The position numbers and the translations under genes are program-made. Under the pieces are notes generated by a model. The model was given only the letters and a program-made list of their open reading frames with translations. It was not told where the DNA came from and ran no database searches. A DNA stretch of 64,000 bases from Drosophila pseudoobscura (lineage: Eukaryota; Arthropoda; Insecta; Diptera; Drosophilidae), in NCBI RefSeq assembly GCF_009870125.1, contig NC_046683.1, positions 8,060,001 to 8,124,000 on the forward strand, read 5' to 3'. The first letter of the stretch is position 1, and the number at the start of each line of letters is the position of its first letter. Below are positions 55,292 to 64,000 of this stretch, piece by piece.

Positions 55292-57021
55292 ATGCAATCG
55301 CAACAAGTCCGTCCAATAAGCACCTATGACAATCTGGGTGCCAGTGCCTCCACAGTGGCTCCACCAACAAAGCAGCAACAGCTACAGCTACAGCAACATC
55401 TCCAAAGAGCTGGAGAAAGTCCCAGGCAGCCGGAGAGAGCAGCCACCGCCAGAGGTGTGAGCGACCAGCTTCTGTCGAACGGCATGCCGCCGCAGCCGCC
55501 GCCGCAGCCGCAGCCACAGCCCGAGCTTGAGTCCGAGGAGGAGCTGTTGAATAGCAGCGGTACCAGCCACAGTATAGCCGCCGTTAAGGCGGCTCTCAAC
55601 GATGCCAAGTCGAAATTCTTTGGCATCAACAACTACGACGAGTATGAGTCAGCCGTCCAGCCAACGCAGATGCCAATGCCGTCCGTCAAAGCCCATTCAC
55701 AACAGCCGACCATTAAGCCGGAACCAAAGTACCAGAACGTCCCACAGCGCCATAAGCCACATGCCGCAGACGAGCTTCCGGCTCCAGCTCCGGCTCCGAC
55801 TCAGACCATCGAGCCAGTGCCAATGCCAATGCCAATGCCAGTGGTGGTGCCACTGGCGGCCAGCAGTCCGGACAGATCCCTGCGGTATGCAACCACCTAT
55901 GAACAGATACCCCTGAGTGACTTGGATGCACCGCAGCCGTCGCAGGTAAGTGTCAGTATCCGAATCCCCCAAGCCGCATCCAATTGATAGATCTCTCCCG
56001 CTAATCTGTCGCTCTCTTCCTCTGTCCCTGTACAGGCTGTCTACATGAGTACTACGGTGCCGCAGAATATGAAAGGCATGAAGATCGCTGGACGACATAC
56101 GCCGACCCGCAATAGTCTGAGACACAGTCGCATGATAGTTGTGAATCACAAGAACCATGACAGTACGTTCTTCATTTTGATCTTCATCTCCATCTTCATC
56201 TCCATATCGGGCATTAAATACGTGTGTGGGTGTTGTCTATTCCATTTGCAGGTCTCCAAGCGGCATATTCCAAGCATATCCGCAATCTGAACATTTCCCG
56301 GCAGCTACTGATAATGCAATTGGCTGTGGGACTACTGATCGTGGGACTGGCCATCTGGATACTGTTGCTGGCGCCGAACGCTTCCATTCTGATCAATCCG
56401 TATCTGAGTGGCCTATCTGTAAGTGCAGCGCAATCATCTGCAGACCTAAACCATGCTCAATGCTCTTGTTGCCTGTTTAGCTGTTGCTGGCCAGTATCGC
56501 GGGCCTGATACTACTGAGACGGGATCACAGGATCACAGAGCACAGGGCGCCCAATAGTTGCTATAAAGTCCTGCTGGCCGAATCCTATGTGTTCTCTGCC
56601 TTGGCGCTGGTCTTTTGCTGTCTGGCCCTGGTCTGTGCGGCCATCGAGTTCGCTGAGCTGGCATCAGCTGTGGACGGTGCCTGCGGACCGGCAACCAGTT
56701 CGCTTTTAAGCTATCACAACTGCACCTGCCTGACGTCTGCAGATGATGGGGCAGATGACGCGGCAGCTGATGGCAGCAGTCCCCCGAATGAGTAAGTACT
56801 CTTCAATCCCTCACGAAATAGTTATTTTTATGGGAATCTACTTTTGCAGCAGCAACAGCAGCAGCAGCAGCGAGGAATGCGGGGCATTCCGCGGTGAATG
56901 GAAGTATCTGCTGGCCTTCTCCATGGCCCTCAATGCCCTGGGCATTGTTGCAACATTCTTATACATAACACTATTTATTTGTTGCCACCGCAACCGGAAA
57001 CACTTTTACACGTCTGTCTAA
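55292..57021 (+). CDS. four-transmembrane protein with long Gln/Pro-rich cytoplasmic N-terminus
   Basis: Five exons with agreeing phases: 55292-55945, 56036-56162, 56252-56418, 56481-56791, 56850-57021; 476 residues. I do not recognise the gene. The N-terminal 260 residues (MQSQQVRPISTYDNLG...) are low in structure and rich in Q, P and A, with a MPMPMP run and QQLQLQQH. TM1 (about 279-301, LAVGLLIVGLAIWILLLA), TM2 (about 312-328), TM3 (about 350-371, ALALVFCCLALVCAA) and TM4 (about 440-463, ALGIVATFLYITLFICC) follow. The TM3-TM4 loop holds several Cys (ACGPAT, CTCLT, EECGAF) and a potential NCT glycosylation site. It ends with a short tail RNRKHFYTSV, a possible PDZ ligand (TSV). The topology is tetraspan-like, but no CCG motif is visible, so it is not a classical tetraspanin. 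AATAAA at about 57083. Confidence 0.85.
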
Positions 57022-57527
57022 AGGAGGGCCAAGTCCCTCGAGTCCATTACTTGCATTACTTGAATTCTTGCTTTTAATTTAAAATAAATTATTTACAAAA
57101 AACAAACACAAAAAACAAATCGTCACGTGCAACGGTAATGCACATGGGAGAAAGTCATTTCCATACGCTCTGGCTGCCTGCATGTTTGGTTTTTCGGTTT
57201 TTGGAGGCCACTTCCCGCTTTCACTTTCTTTACAGAACTTTCCACATCGAACTTCCAACTTTCGTTGAGAGCGTAGAACGTGCCCTGGATTTATTGAGTG
57301 AATTGTAGACTAAATCAATCAGAAAACAACATACATTGCGTGTGTCTAACGCGGTGCACGGTTAATGCTCGAAACATAAGGGAATGCCCGAGAATGACAA
57401 AAACCAAGCACATGTTGGGTGCAAGATAGAGGTAGATTATATCACTAAAAAGAGAATATTTCAAAGCAAATGTGATAGAACATTTGTGGTGTACTCCTCA
57501 TGTCTTGCCCATCTTTAGGTGTTACAT
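57022..57527. other. convergent 3' ends of the four-TM gene and the GGT gene
   Basis: AAATAAATT near 57081 serves the plus-strand gene; AATAAA on the minus strand (57290-57295) may serve the GGT-like gene. No coding sequence seen. Confidence 0.55.
57290..57295 (-). terminator. possible polyadenylation signal of the GGT-like gene
   Basis: AATAAA on the minus strand, 650 bases past the GGT stop. If used, the candidate ORF at 57528-57890 is within the same transcript. Confidence 0.4.
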
Positions 57528-57890
57528 TTAGAACACTTTTTCACTTGATAATTTCGTCAGGTTATAGCAATTGTGTGGTAAATAATTTTTCTCAATTATC
57601 TGGTCATGAAATGTATTTTGCAGCCAGGCATTTCGGTTGAAATTACTATAATAATACCTTTGCTGCGGCAGCGGATTATAGTACACCGACCTAATTGCCA
57701 TGTGACAGATAGTCGTGGAATATGATTGATTGTCAATGGGGTTTTGTGGCAAAATATAATCATAATAATTTCCATAGCCAGTGCTCGTAATTTTAACAGA
57801 TGGAATTATTTCATTTGATGGCTTGCTGGGGCGGAACAGAGAAATTCTCTGGAAACGGACAACAGGCACACTCCAAAAGATAAGAACAGA
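57528..57890 (-). CDS. candidate downstream ORF in the GGT 3' UTR (Tyr/Asn-rich)
   Basis: A 120-residue open frame without its own early ATG: VLIFWSVPVVRFQR at the start is hydrophobic like a signal peptide, and the rest is rich in Y, N and Q (GYGNYYDYILPQN, QQRYYYSNFNRN). In frame upstream is an ATG at 57938, separated by a single TGA at 57891-57893. That ATG is only about 9 bases beyond the GGT stop codon on the same strand. It could be a broken small gene, a readthrough product, part of a dicistronic transcript, or chance in AT-rich DNA. Confidence 0.25.
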   Translation of the reverse strand, partial: SVLIFWSVPVVRFQRISLFRPSKPSNEIIPSVKITSTGYGNYYDYILPQNPIDNQSYSTTICHMAIRSVYYNPLPQQRYYYSNFNRNAWLQNTFHDQIIEKNYLPHNCYNLTKLSSEKVF

Positions 57891-57946
57891 TCACGAAAAT
57901 ATTGTTCTAAATGCGAAAAAAGAAATGCGACAAAACATACCCCGTT

Positions 57947-59939
57947 TTAGAATCCAGTAACTCCGCCGGGTTTACGAAAGTCAGAATTCACCAGAATGGT
58001 GCCATTCTTTTGGGTTATGCCGCATATCACAGAGCCGCGGTTCAGATAGCGTTCACAGACATGTCCCCTGGTCTCCAGGCTCTTCACATGGCTATCCAGC
58101 AGGCCATACTCATAGAGCAGGACATTGGGCAGCATCTGATGGTGAATGCGACTGGCGTCGATGGCATATTTGATGTTCGCCTGCTGCCAAAGAATCCGCA
58201 CCAGCAGCGGAACGAGGGAGGATATGATTTTGGTGCCACCAGCGGCACCAACAACCAGCCGAACCTTGCCCGTCGTGCGCTCAGTGACGATGAGAGGGCT
58301 CATCGAGGACATGGGCCGGGTAGTGGGTGCCACCCTGTTCTTGCCTGGGACAAAGGGTAAGTCAAAGTAGTTCCTCAGATGCTTGATGGAGAAGTCCGAC
58401 ATGGCATTGTTGAAGAGCACACCTGTACGCTTTCCTGTGCGTCCGCTGCCGAAGCTGAATCGATAGACATGTATTATGCAGGGGTTCAGAAGGAGAAGCA
58501 ATAGGAGGCAAGAGCCACGTGGCTTACTAGAAATTGATGGTGCTGGTGACTGAAACGGCATCGTTGTCGTGCAGCACTGATGTGTGGGCCGTACCGTGCT
58601 CCTCTCGCACACGTATCTCCGCGGGCGCCCCGTACGACCGGGGGCTATTGAACGTCATAGAGTCATCGATTTCTTCGGCCATGGAAGCGGACACCTTGGT
58701 GCTGGTCATGCTTTTCAGTAGCTGCAACAGAAAGGAGAGGAATGAATGCATTTGAAAGAGACAGCTAGAAGGCACTCACCTGCTCATCGGCCGCTTCGTC
58801 GAGCTGCCAGCGCTTGACAAAGCCAAATTTCATTGCCTCAATCATTCGATGTACCTCCAGGGGCCCCATATCGCTGGTGCGTGCAAAGTCCCTACGAAAG
58901 TGTCGCAAAATGCTCATTATAAAGCCCAGGACATGGCCGCTGCCTGGCAAAGGCGTCAAATGCAGATCGTATTCGTCGAGGGGAATCACCAGGGACTCGC
59001 TAATTTTAGCATCAGCGCGGCTTAGGTCCTCCTTGCCTATAACACTGCCCATGTCCCTCAAGTCGGCCAACAGGTCCTCGGCCAGAGATCCGTTGTAGAA
59101 GCTGTGCGGTCCCTCCATGGCCAGCCGCTCATAGGTGCTGCACAGTTGGGCAGGAGGCTGAATGAAATGGCCAATGGGCCAGAAGTTCTCTGTTTTGGGA
59201 TCGATGAACATTTGCCGCAGCAAACGATCAGCTTTGATCATATCTCTGTTCAGGGCAAGGGCATCATATTGATGCTTATACAAGCGATAGCCCGTGTGAC
59301 ACAATGCAAGCGTTGGCTTCACCAGCTCCGACCATGGCAGCCGGCCAAATCGCTGATGGGCGAGGGCATAGCCAGCTAGTTCAGTGGGCACCGCAATGGA
59401 CCAGCTGGACTGCTTGAACTCCTGCTCGTCACGGAAGATGGAAAAGTTCTCGGCCCGCAGGGAAATGGGTGATATTTCGCGGGCAGAAATGCTGTAGGAT
59501 TTTCGCTCTTCGTGTATATAAATTTTCATCAACATGCCACCGCCGAGACCCATGCTCTGCATTCCGATGAGGCCATTGCAGAGTAAGGCAGAGAGAGCGG
59601 CATCCACAACGCTACCGCCATCTTCAAGGGCCTTCCTGGCCATAAGACCGCAGACATCGTTGTCGGTGCAGATGCCAGCCCGCGCGAATTCATGCAACGG
59701 TGAATGAGAAGCCGGCAAGGGATACTCTGGATTCTGTGGCTTTCTATTCACTTTTTGGGGAACTAAATGGGCCAATATATAAAAGAAAATTTATACCATT
59801 TCAGGACAAGCCGTGTTAATTGTTGCTCCTTAATGGAATGGAACTCACCATCCTTCTCCAGAAGCCTGTACACATATATTGCAACCAGGATGCCAACTAT
59901 CAGCGATATGAAGCTGCTTGCAATTTTATCGCGTATCAT
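57947..59939 (-). CDS. gamma-glutamyltransferase-like type II membrane ectoenzyme
   Basis: Four exons with agreeing phases: 59849-59939, 58780-59762, 58528-58721, 57947-58454; 591 residues from MIRDKIASS. An in-frame ATG 13 codons earlier (59978) is also possible. A signal-anchor (FISLIVGILVAIYVYRLL) is followed by the GGT fold: VVDAALSALLCNGLIGMQSMGLGGGMLM. The catalytic Thr402 is in EHGTAHTSV, the nucleophile exposed by self-cleavage, and SVTSTINFYFGS, NNAMSDFS and VVGAAGGTKI match GGT active-site and glycine-rich loops. It would cleave glutathione or transfer gamma-glutamyl groups outside the cell. A His replaces the usual Asp/Glu after VL (VLHDND). Possibly the orthologue of D. melanogaster CG1492; I am not sure. 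A ATCGAT motif lies at 60076-60083 near its 5' end. Confidence 0.92.
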
Positions 59940-60253
59940 CGTAATGTAATGAGTAATAACAATATCCTTGCATTTCAAAAGCCTGGTTACAAGGTTGGTT
60001 AGCAGAAGGAGGTGCGTACATCTTCGCCATGAAGCGCAAGGCGTCTGACCTACAGAGGGTGGTAAATATAACTAATATCGATATTTTTCTGTTTAAAAAC
60101 CAAACGAAAATAAAACATGGACATCATATTTTTATTTGATCTTCTTTCACGAACCGAATATAGGCGATATATATATTTATAAAGATTTTATTTAATTTTA
60201 AAACAGCCTAACAACTAACTTTTTTGTGAACAAAGCAGGCTGCTGAATGCTCC

Positions 60254-60294
60254 TATTTATACGGCAGGCCCAAGCCAGTATTATTTTCAGTCAG
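60254..60294 (+). promoter_or_regulatory. core promoter (TATA box plus initiator)
   Basis: TATTTATA at 60254-60261, then TCAGTCAGT at 60287-60295, an arthropod initiator (TCAGT) at about 32-38 bases. Spacing fits a TATA-Inr promoter firing rightwards. Confidence 0.7.
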
Positions 60295-60860
60295 TTCACA
60301 CAGTTCAAACCGGCAACATCGTTCCTAGTTCTATCGTTCTAAATTCCAAGTAAATTCAAAATTTCTCAGTTAACTTTTAGTAAAATGGACTCGGCAAAAA
60401 AATTTTTATTATTTTCGTTTACGCTTTAACTTTCCGCTGTCTATCTGATGCTGGACTTCTGTGGCTGTTTAAGTTGCTACTCTTCGTGCAATCTTTTCAT
60501 TTCGTTTTCAAAACTCAGGAAAATTATACAAATTTTCGTTGTTATTTTTTACTTAACTCACACGATGGTTACGGATAGCACCGATCTGTGAGTACGAAAC
60601 ATATTCTTCCCGTCAAAAGTTTAAAATTTGTTTGATTATTTTCAGAAACATCCCACACTTTGTTTAACATGTTGGATAATTCAGTTTTAAATTAATTTCA
60701 AATTAAGAACTTTTGGAACTGATGTTGTCTGTAAGTATAGACAATGCCCGCGTAGCAGCATATGCAGGAAAATATACTGATTACTCTCTTGTTCTTAAAT
60801 ATTTTCAGCTACCGAAATTTACTTACAATAAATAACCCTTGCAACGTTTATGCTTTGTTT
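60289..60860 (+). pseudogene. small spliced gene with interrupted ORF (pseudogene, readthrough gene or ncRNA)
   Basis: Downstream of the TATA-Inr promoter: exon to 60587 (donor GATCT|GTGAGT), intron 60588-60645, exon 60646-60730 (donor GTCT|GTAAGT), intron 60731-60808 (acceptor ATTTTCAG), last exon with AATAAA at 60827-60832. The first ATG (60385) gives MDSAKKFLLFSFTL then TAA; the frame then stays open for 53 codons to the first donor (LSAVYLMLDFCGCLSC...), hydrophobic and Cys-containing, and closes shortly after the splice (LNIPHFV). Exon 2 is closed in all frames. I do not recognise it. Plausible readings are a decayed small secreted-protein gene or a noncoding transcript. Confidence 0.45.
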
Positions 60861-62863
60861 TGAGTTAATATTTCTGGAATAGGAATAGCGAGGTGGAGTT
60901 GGAAGACAGGGCGGAATGGGCAGTGGCGTTGGAACAGAGCTAGAACATACTCCATACTCCACACCTGGAAGGAATTTGGGGCAGTGGCCCCCCTGCTGCT
61001 CGCCGCTGCCCTGTCCTGTGTGCAGCCAGCTACTGCCACCATTCTTGAAACAAATTTAAATTCAATTTCGATTTTAATTGCGCTCTTTGGGTCAGCTGTT
61101 TAGTACAGGTCTGCATTTCAAAAATCGATAGTGCCGATAGTGCCCTTTCGTAGCATCGATAGTACTGTCGATTGTACCATCGATTGTCATTGAAGTGGTT
61201 GAGGCAACAAGTAGTTGGTTGATAAGATATATTGTCTCGACACATTAAGTACACGCAACGTGCCGCGTCGGTCGTCGGGTATACAGATACTTAAAGTAAT
61301 TAAAACAGTTTGCATATTTATATAGCAGATTTGTTACGGTTTTTTCCTACCAGTAAAACTCAGTTGTTGTGTGGTTGAATTCGTTTGTGTTTTTTTTCAA
61401 AATATAAATTGTGCTACAAACCAATAGAGCGAGAGAGAGAGAGAGCAGTCAGTCAGTGGCCTGCAAATGTTTTAAACAAACTCGAAAGATCGTGTACACC
61501 TAATCCCTCCCTCCCCTTCCATGCATAAATATTTATGTACATATGTATGTATGTACTAAGAAAGACATATCGTACGACGACTTGGAGAGGGCGGCATTCG
61601 TTTGTGTCTTTATCTTTTCCTCCGCCAAATGCACCCACACACATGTGCACTGGCGGCTGACTGCTGCTTGCTGCCATATCTGTGTACATTTGTGGTCCAC
61701 CCATCTGTTGATTTGCGACCTTGCAACGATATAATTACTATTTAAAATGTTGTGATAGTACCAATGCGATTTCCATTTGATAATAGCTCTCTCTCTATAC
61801 CGCTGACTAGACGTCTACTTACCGAATATCCATACCGTCTCTGTCTATCCGAGATGTGGGTGAAAAAGTTCTGAGCAAGTCGCTCAGAATGTAAGATGAT
61901 TCATATAGTAGATGATCCCCCAACCTCCCCATGGGCATGAAACACTTTTCTTTCTGATAATGCATTACTCATGCAAATTTCAGCCAAATATCACTTACTT
62001 TAGTAGATGTCTGGCCTCAAATATACAATACTCTTCTCGAATACTCGTCGTACACGTGTCCAGTACACATTTGTATAAAACTTTCACTTTAGCAATTTGT
62101 TTGCATTCCCATAAATAAATAAGCAAATGTCTGAAAGGTGTGTCCGTGTACGCAATACGCATGAGCCGTAAATAAGAGCCACTAAGCCTGACTCATCCCA
62201 TCCCATCCTTGGATGGTCTGTGGCTTGGGAATATCTGCAAAGTTTTTCAGATAGTCATAATAAAGGAAGGGGAATCACAGCCAAAACCCAAGCTTCCCTC
62301 ACCAGAAACTTTACAACAAACTGGAAAATCACATGCGTCATTCCACAGAAAAGCAAAGCAAAGCAACAGATTTGGAGTACGAGAAGAATGTTTGTTAATT
62401 ATGATTAATTCTGACTAATCATGTGCGTTATTTTTTGAGTGACGTAAGCCCAAAGTATATGCTACATATATTTTTAGATGAGCATACAACAATATGAGGG
62501 CTGCTCTCTCCCTGTCTCTCTCTCTCTCTCTCTGTCCCTCTGTCTGCTGTGTTTGCTTACAAAACATAATTAATTGTTGATTTGATGGGCTATTCAGTAA
62601 ATAAAACCACGAACTCACATAGCCTTCGTTTCTCGGTTACTCTTGATAAAAACCGCTGATTATTTTATTTATTGTACATATATAAACAATATAAAATCAA
62701 ATATAGTCGCAAGTGGTTTTCATGAAAGGAAAACTACAAGTGAATTAAATTTATCAGATTCATCAATCACTATAGGACTGTAGAAAATTATAGATTTTGT
62801 CGCATATATTTTTAGAGATATTTTTTGAATAGTTCTCTTATCTTAATTACAATTAATATTGGG
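60861..62863. other. intergenic region with a CGATA cluster; no gene recognised
   Basis: Contains the CGATA cluster at 61122-61195, GAGA at 61430-61446 and a CT tract at 62505-62545. The frames here lack support. Confidence 0.5.
61122..61195. promoter_or_regulatory. dense CGATA cluster (BEAF-32/DREF-like boundary element)
   Basis: AATCGATAG, GCCGATAG, CATCGATAG, GTCGATTG and CATCGATTG within 75 bp. Clusters of CGATA in varied orientation are the BEAF-32 binding signature. Confidence 0.55.
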
Positions 62864-62864
62864 T

Positions 62865-63310
62865 GTAACGAAGGGTTACAATAGTTTTGGTTTGACAACT
62901 GATAATGACTGGTAAAGGCTGAAGGGCGAGAGTCCTCTCACAGGCGTCGGCTGGCTCAAGGTAAATTTCTTTATTAGGTGGTGTCGTCACCACATCTGCT
63001 CTCTTTCGAGATCCATCCGTTGGTCAGTATGCTTGCAAGCGTGCAGAACTTAAAACGTTATCTCTCTCCAACGCTTATCTCTCCAAGAGCCATTAAAGCG
63101 TGGATGCTCCTCACTGCAGCGGACGACTCCACCCTTAAGAAATTTCATCATGGGCTCTCTCGATCCCCGCAAAGCCTTCTTAAACATATTTAATCGTTTT
63201 TAAATTATCATTTGGCCTATCAGTTAATTAGTACTACCCACCAAAGACACGATTGCTTTTAACCGCTACTACAAGTTCCCTTATCTATGTGGAGGTGTTG
63301 TTATTTACAA
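62865..63310. mobile_element. possible degenerate solo LTR
   Basis: Begins TGTAACGAAGGGTTACA and could end at ATTTACA, the TG...CA/TGTAA...TTACA ends of LTRs. Internal base composition (GGGCGAGAGTCCTCTCACAGG, CTCTCTCCAACGC) differs from the flanks. No matching target duplication is seen, so the call is weak. Confidence 0.22.
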
Positions 63311-63488
63311 TCAAACCACTTCTTAGACTTTATCAAATAATTGCCGCCATTAACAGTCATTAATATTAAGACATTAAAGCCACGAGGTTCTTTTACTTTC
63401 AAGCTGTATAGATAAGTACATATCTAGATTATGTGTAGCATATTCTTAGTATAGTATGTGTAGTAGTGCTTCCCCATGACAACAACTG

Positions 63489-63665
63489 TATAAATAGGAA
63501 AAAACAAAAACTTCTACGAATTCTGCTTTGTTATTTGTTCCGTTAGTTAAATATTTTCAACGTTGAAATTAAACCCTAGAGTTTTTGCATATTTTACCTT
63601 TTTCCAGTACTTGAATCTCACACACAGGAACACCACCTAGAAATCTCCCCATAATGTATCCCTTT
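63489..63665 (+). promoter_or_regulatory. possible start of another gene: TATA box, 5' exon and first codons
   Basis: TATAAATA at 63489-63496, an acceptor-like CCTTTTTCCAG ending at 63607, then an exon with ATG at 63654 (M Y P F) running straight into GTAAGT at 63666. A start exon with only four codons before an intron is common in flies. The rest would be beyond or in the final 335 bases, where I see no acceptor I trust. Confidence 0.35.
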
Positions 63666-64000
63666 GTAAGTAGCAAAATCCCATATTTTATTTTATATAT
63701 TTATTTTTAATATCATCATGGCTTTATTTTAACCACACCACAATTTTTGGCACGTTAATCTTACATTTTTGAAACTTTATAAACACATTGTACAAAGACT
63801 ATAAACAAATTTGTACCTGGGCATTTCGTTTTGATTTTTGCTTTGGTTTTTGGGGTAGTAAAAAATATTTAATGAGTTGCTTGGAAAAACAATTTAACAT
63901 AATAAACAGGAAATAAATTTAATTTGCATATAATTTGTTTATAGAGAAAGTTTTTTCAATAACAAAAATCTATTAGGCAGCGTGGACGATACTTGATCTA

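Noticed and set aside
62978..63193. 71-codon plus-strand frame near the right end
   Set aside because: No Kozak context or homology seen; falls inside the possible LTR-like stretch.
1..64000. tRNA, rRNA, CRISPR arrays, prokaryotic signals
   Set aside because: I looked for GGTTCGAAT-type B boxes with partner A boxes, rRNA motifs and regularly spaced short repeats, and saw none. The sequence is a eukaryotic nuclear genome.

Overview
This is a 64 kb piece of an insect genome, almost certainly a Drosophila X chromosome. The evidence is short GT-AG introns (55-80 bp) mixed with multi-kilobase ones, abundant simple repeats, and gene content matching the D. melanogaster 11A neighbourhood as I remember it: cacophony, twisted gastrulation, gastrulation defective and furrowed in a row. 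The species is not D. melanogaster in detail. An obscura-group or other non-melanogaster fly is likely, but that is inference.

Layout. (1) 1-28.1 kb, minus strand: cac, the Cav2-type voltage-gated calcium channel alpha1 subunit. Its 3' end lies beyond base 1. Nineteen constitutive or alternative coding positions can be joined with every splice phase agreeing (about 1,290 codons). They run from the N-terminus through repeats I-III to IVS3, and include two mutually exclusive exon pairs (IS4 and the I-II loop). (2) 29.0-30.1 kb, plus strand: a decayed, intron-retaining copy of an LDL-receptor-family (LRP5/6/arrow-like) beta-propeller segment. (3) 30.4-33.4 kb, minus: tsg and gd in tandem, two dorsoventral patterning genes, with Zelda/TAGteam-like sites just upstream of tsg. 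(4) 33.9-36.6 kb, minus: a thioredoxin-fold protein of the TXNDC3/NME8-9 type with a long Glu/Ala/Pro repeat tail. (5) 37.3-46.9 kb, minus: furrowed (fw), a selectin-like cell-surface protein (sushi + F5/8 fucolectin + C-type lectin + 10 sushi + TM + Tyr-rich tail), whose 4.9 kb first intron holds a small Tc1/mariner-type element. (6) 46.9-51.8 kb: no recognisable coding gene. (7) 51.8-52.5 kb, plus: a small unrecognised helical-protein gene whose frame continues past its stop through two mini-introns. (8) 55.3-57.0 kb, plus: a five-exon four-transmembrane protein. (9) 57.5-60.0 kb, minus: a gamma-glutamyltransferase-like ectoenzyme with a second open frame in its likely 3' UTR. (10) 60.2-60.9 kb, plus: a TATA-driven, two-intron, polyadenylated small gene with a broken ORF. 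(11) 61-64 kb: a CGATA (DRE/BEAF-like) cluster, a possible degenerate LTR and the possible start of another gene.

How the genes relate: cac is the presynaptic calcium channel. gd is the protease that starts the dorsoventral Toll-activating cascade, and tsg binds BMPs with Sog to shape the Dpp gradient later in the same axis. fw is an adhesion and planar-polarity receptor. These are neighbours rather than an operon; each has its own promoter region. All coordinates come from reading splice consensus and phase by eye, so individual boundaries could be off by a few bases, and 5'/3' UTR ends are mostly unknown.
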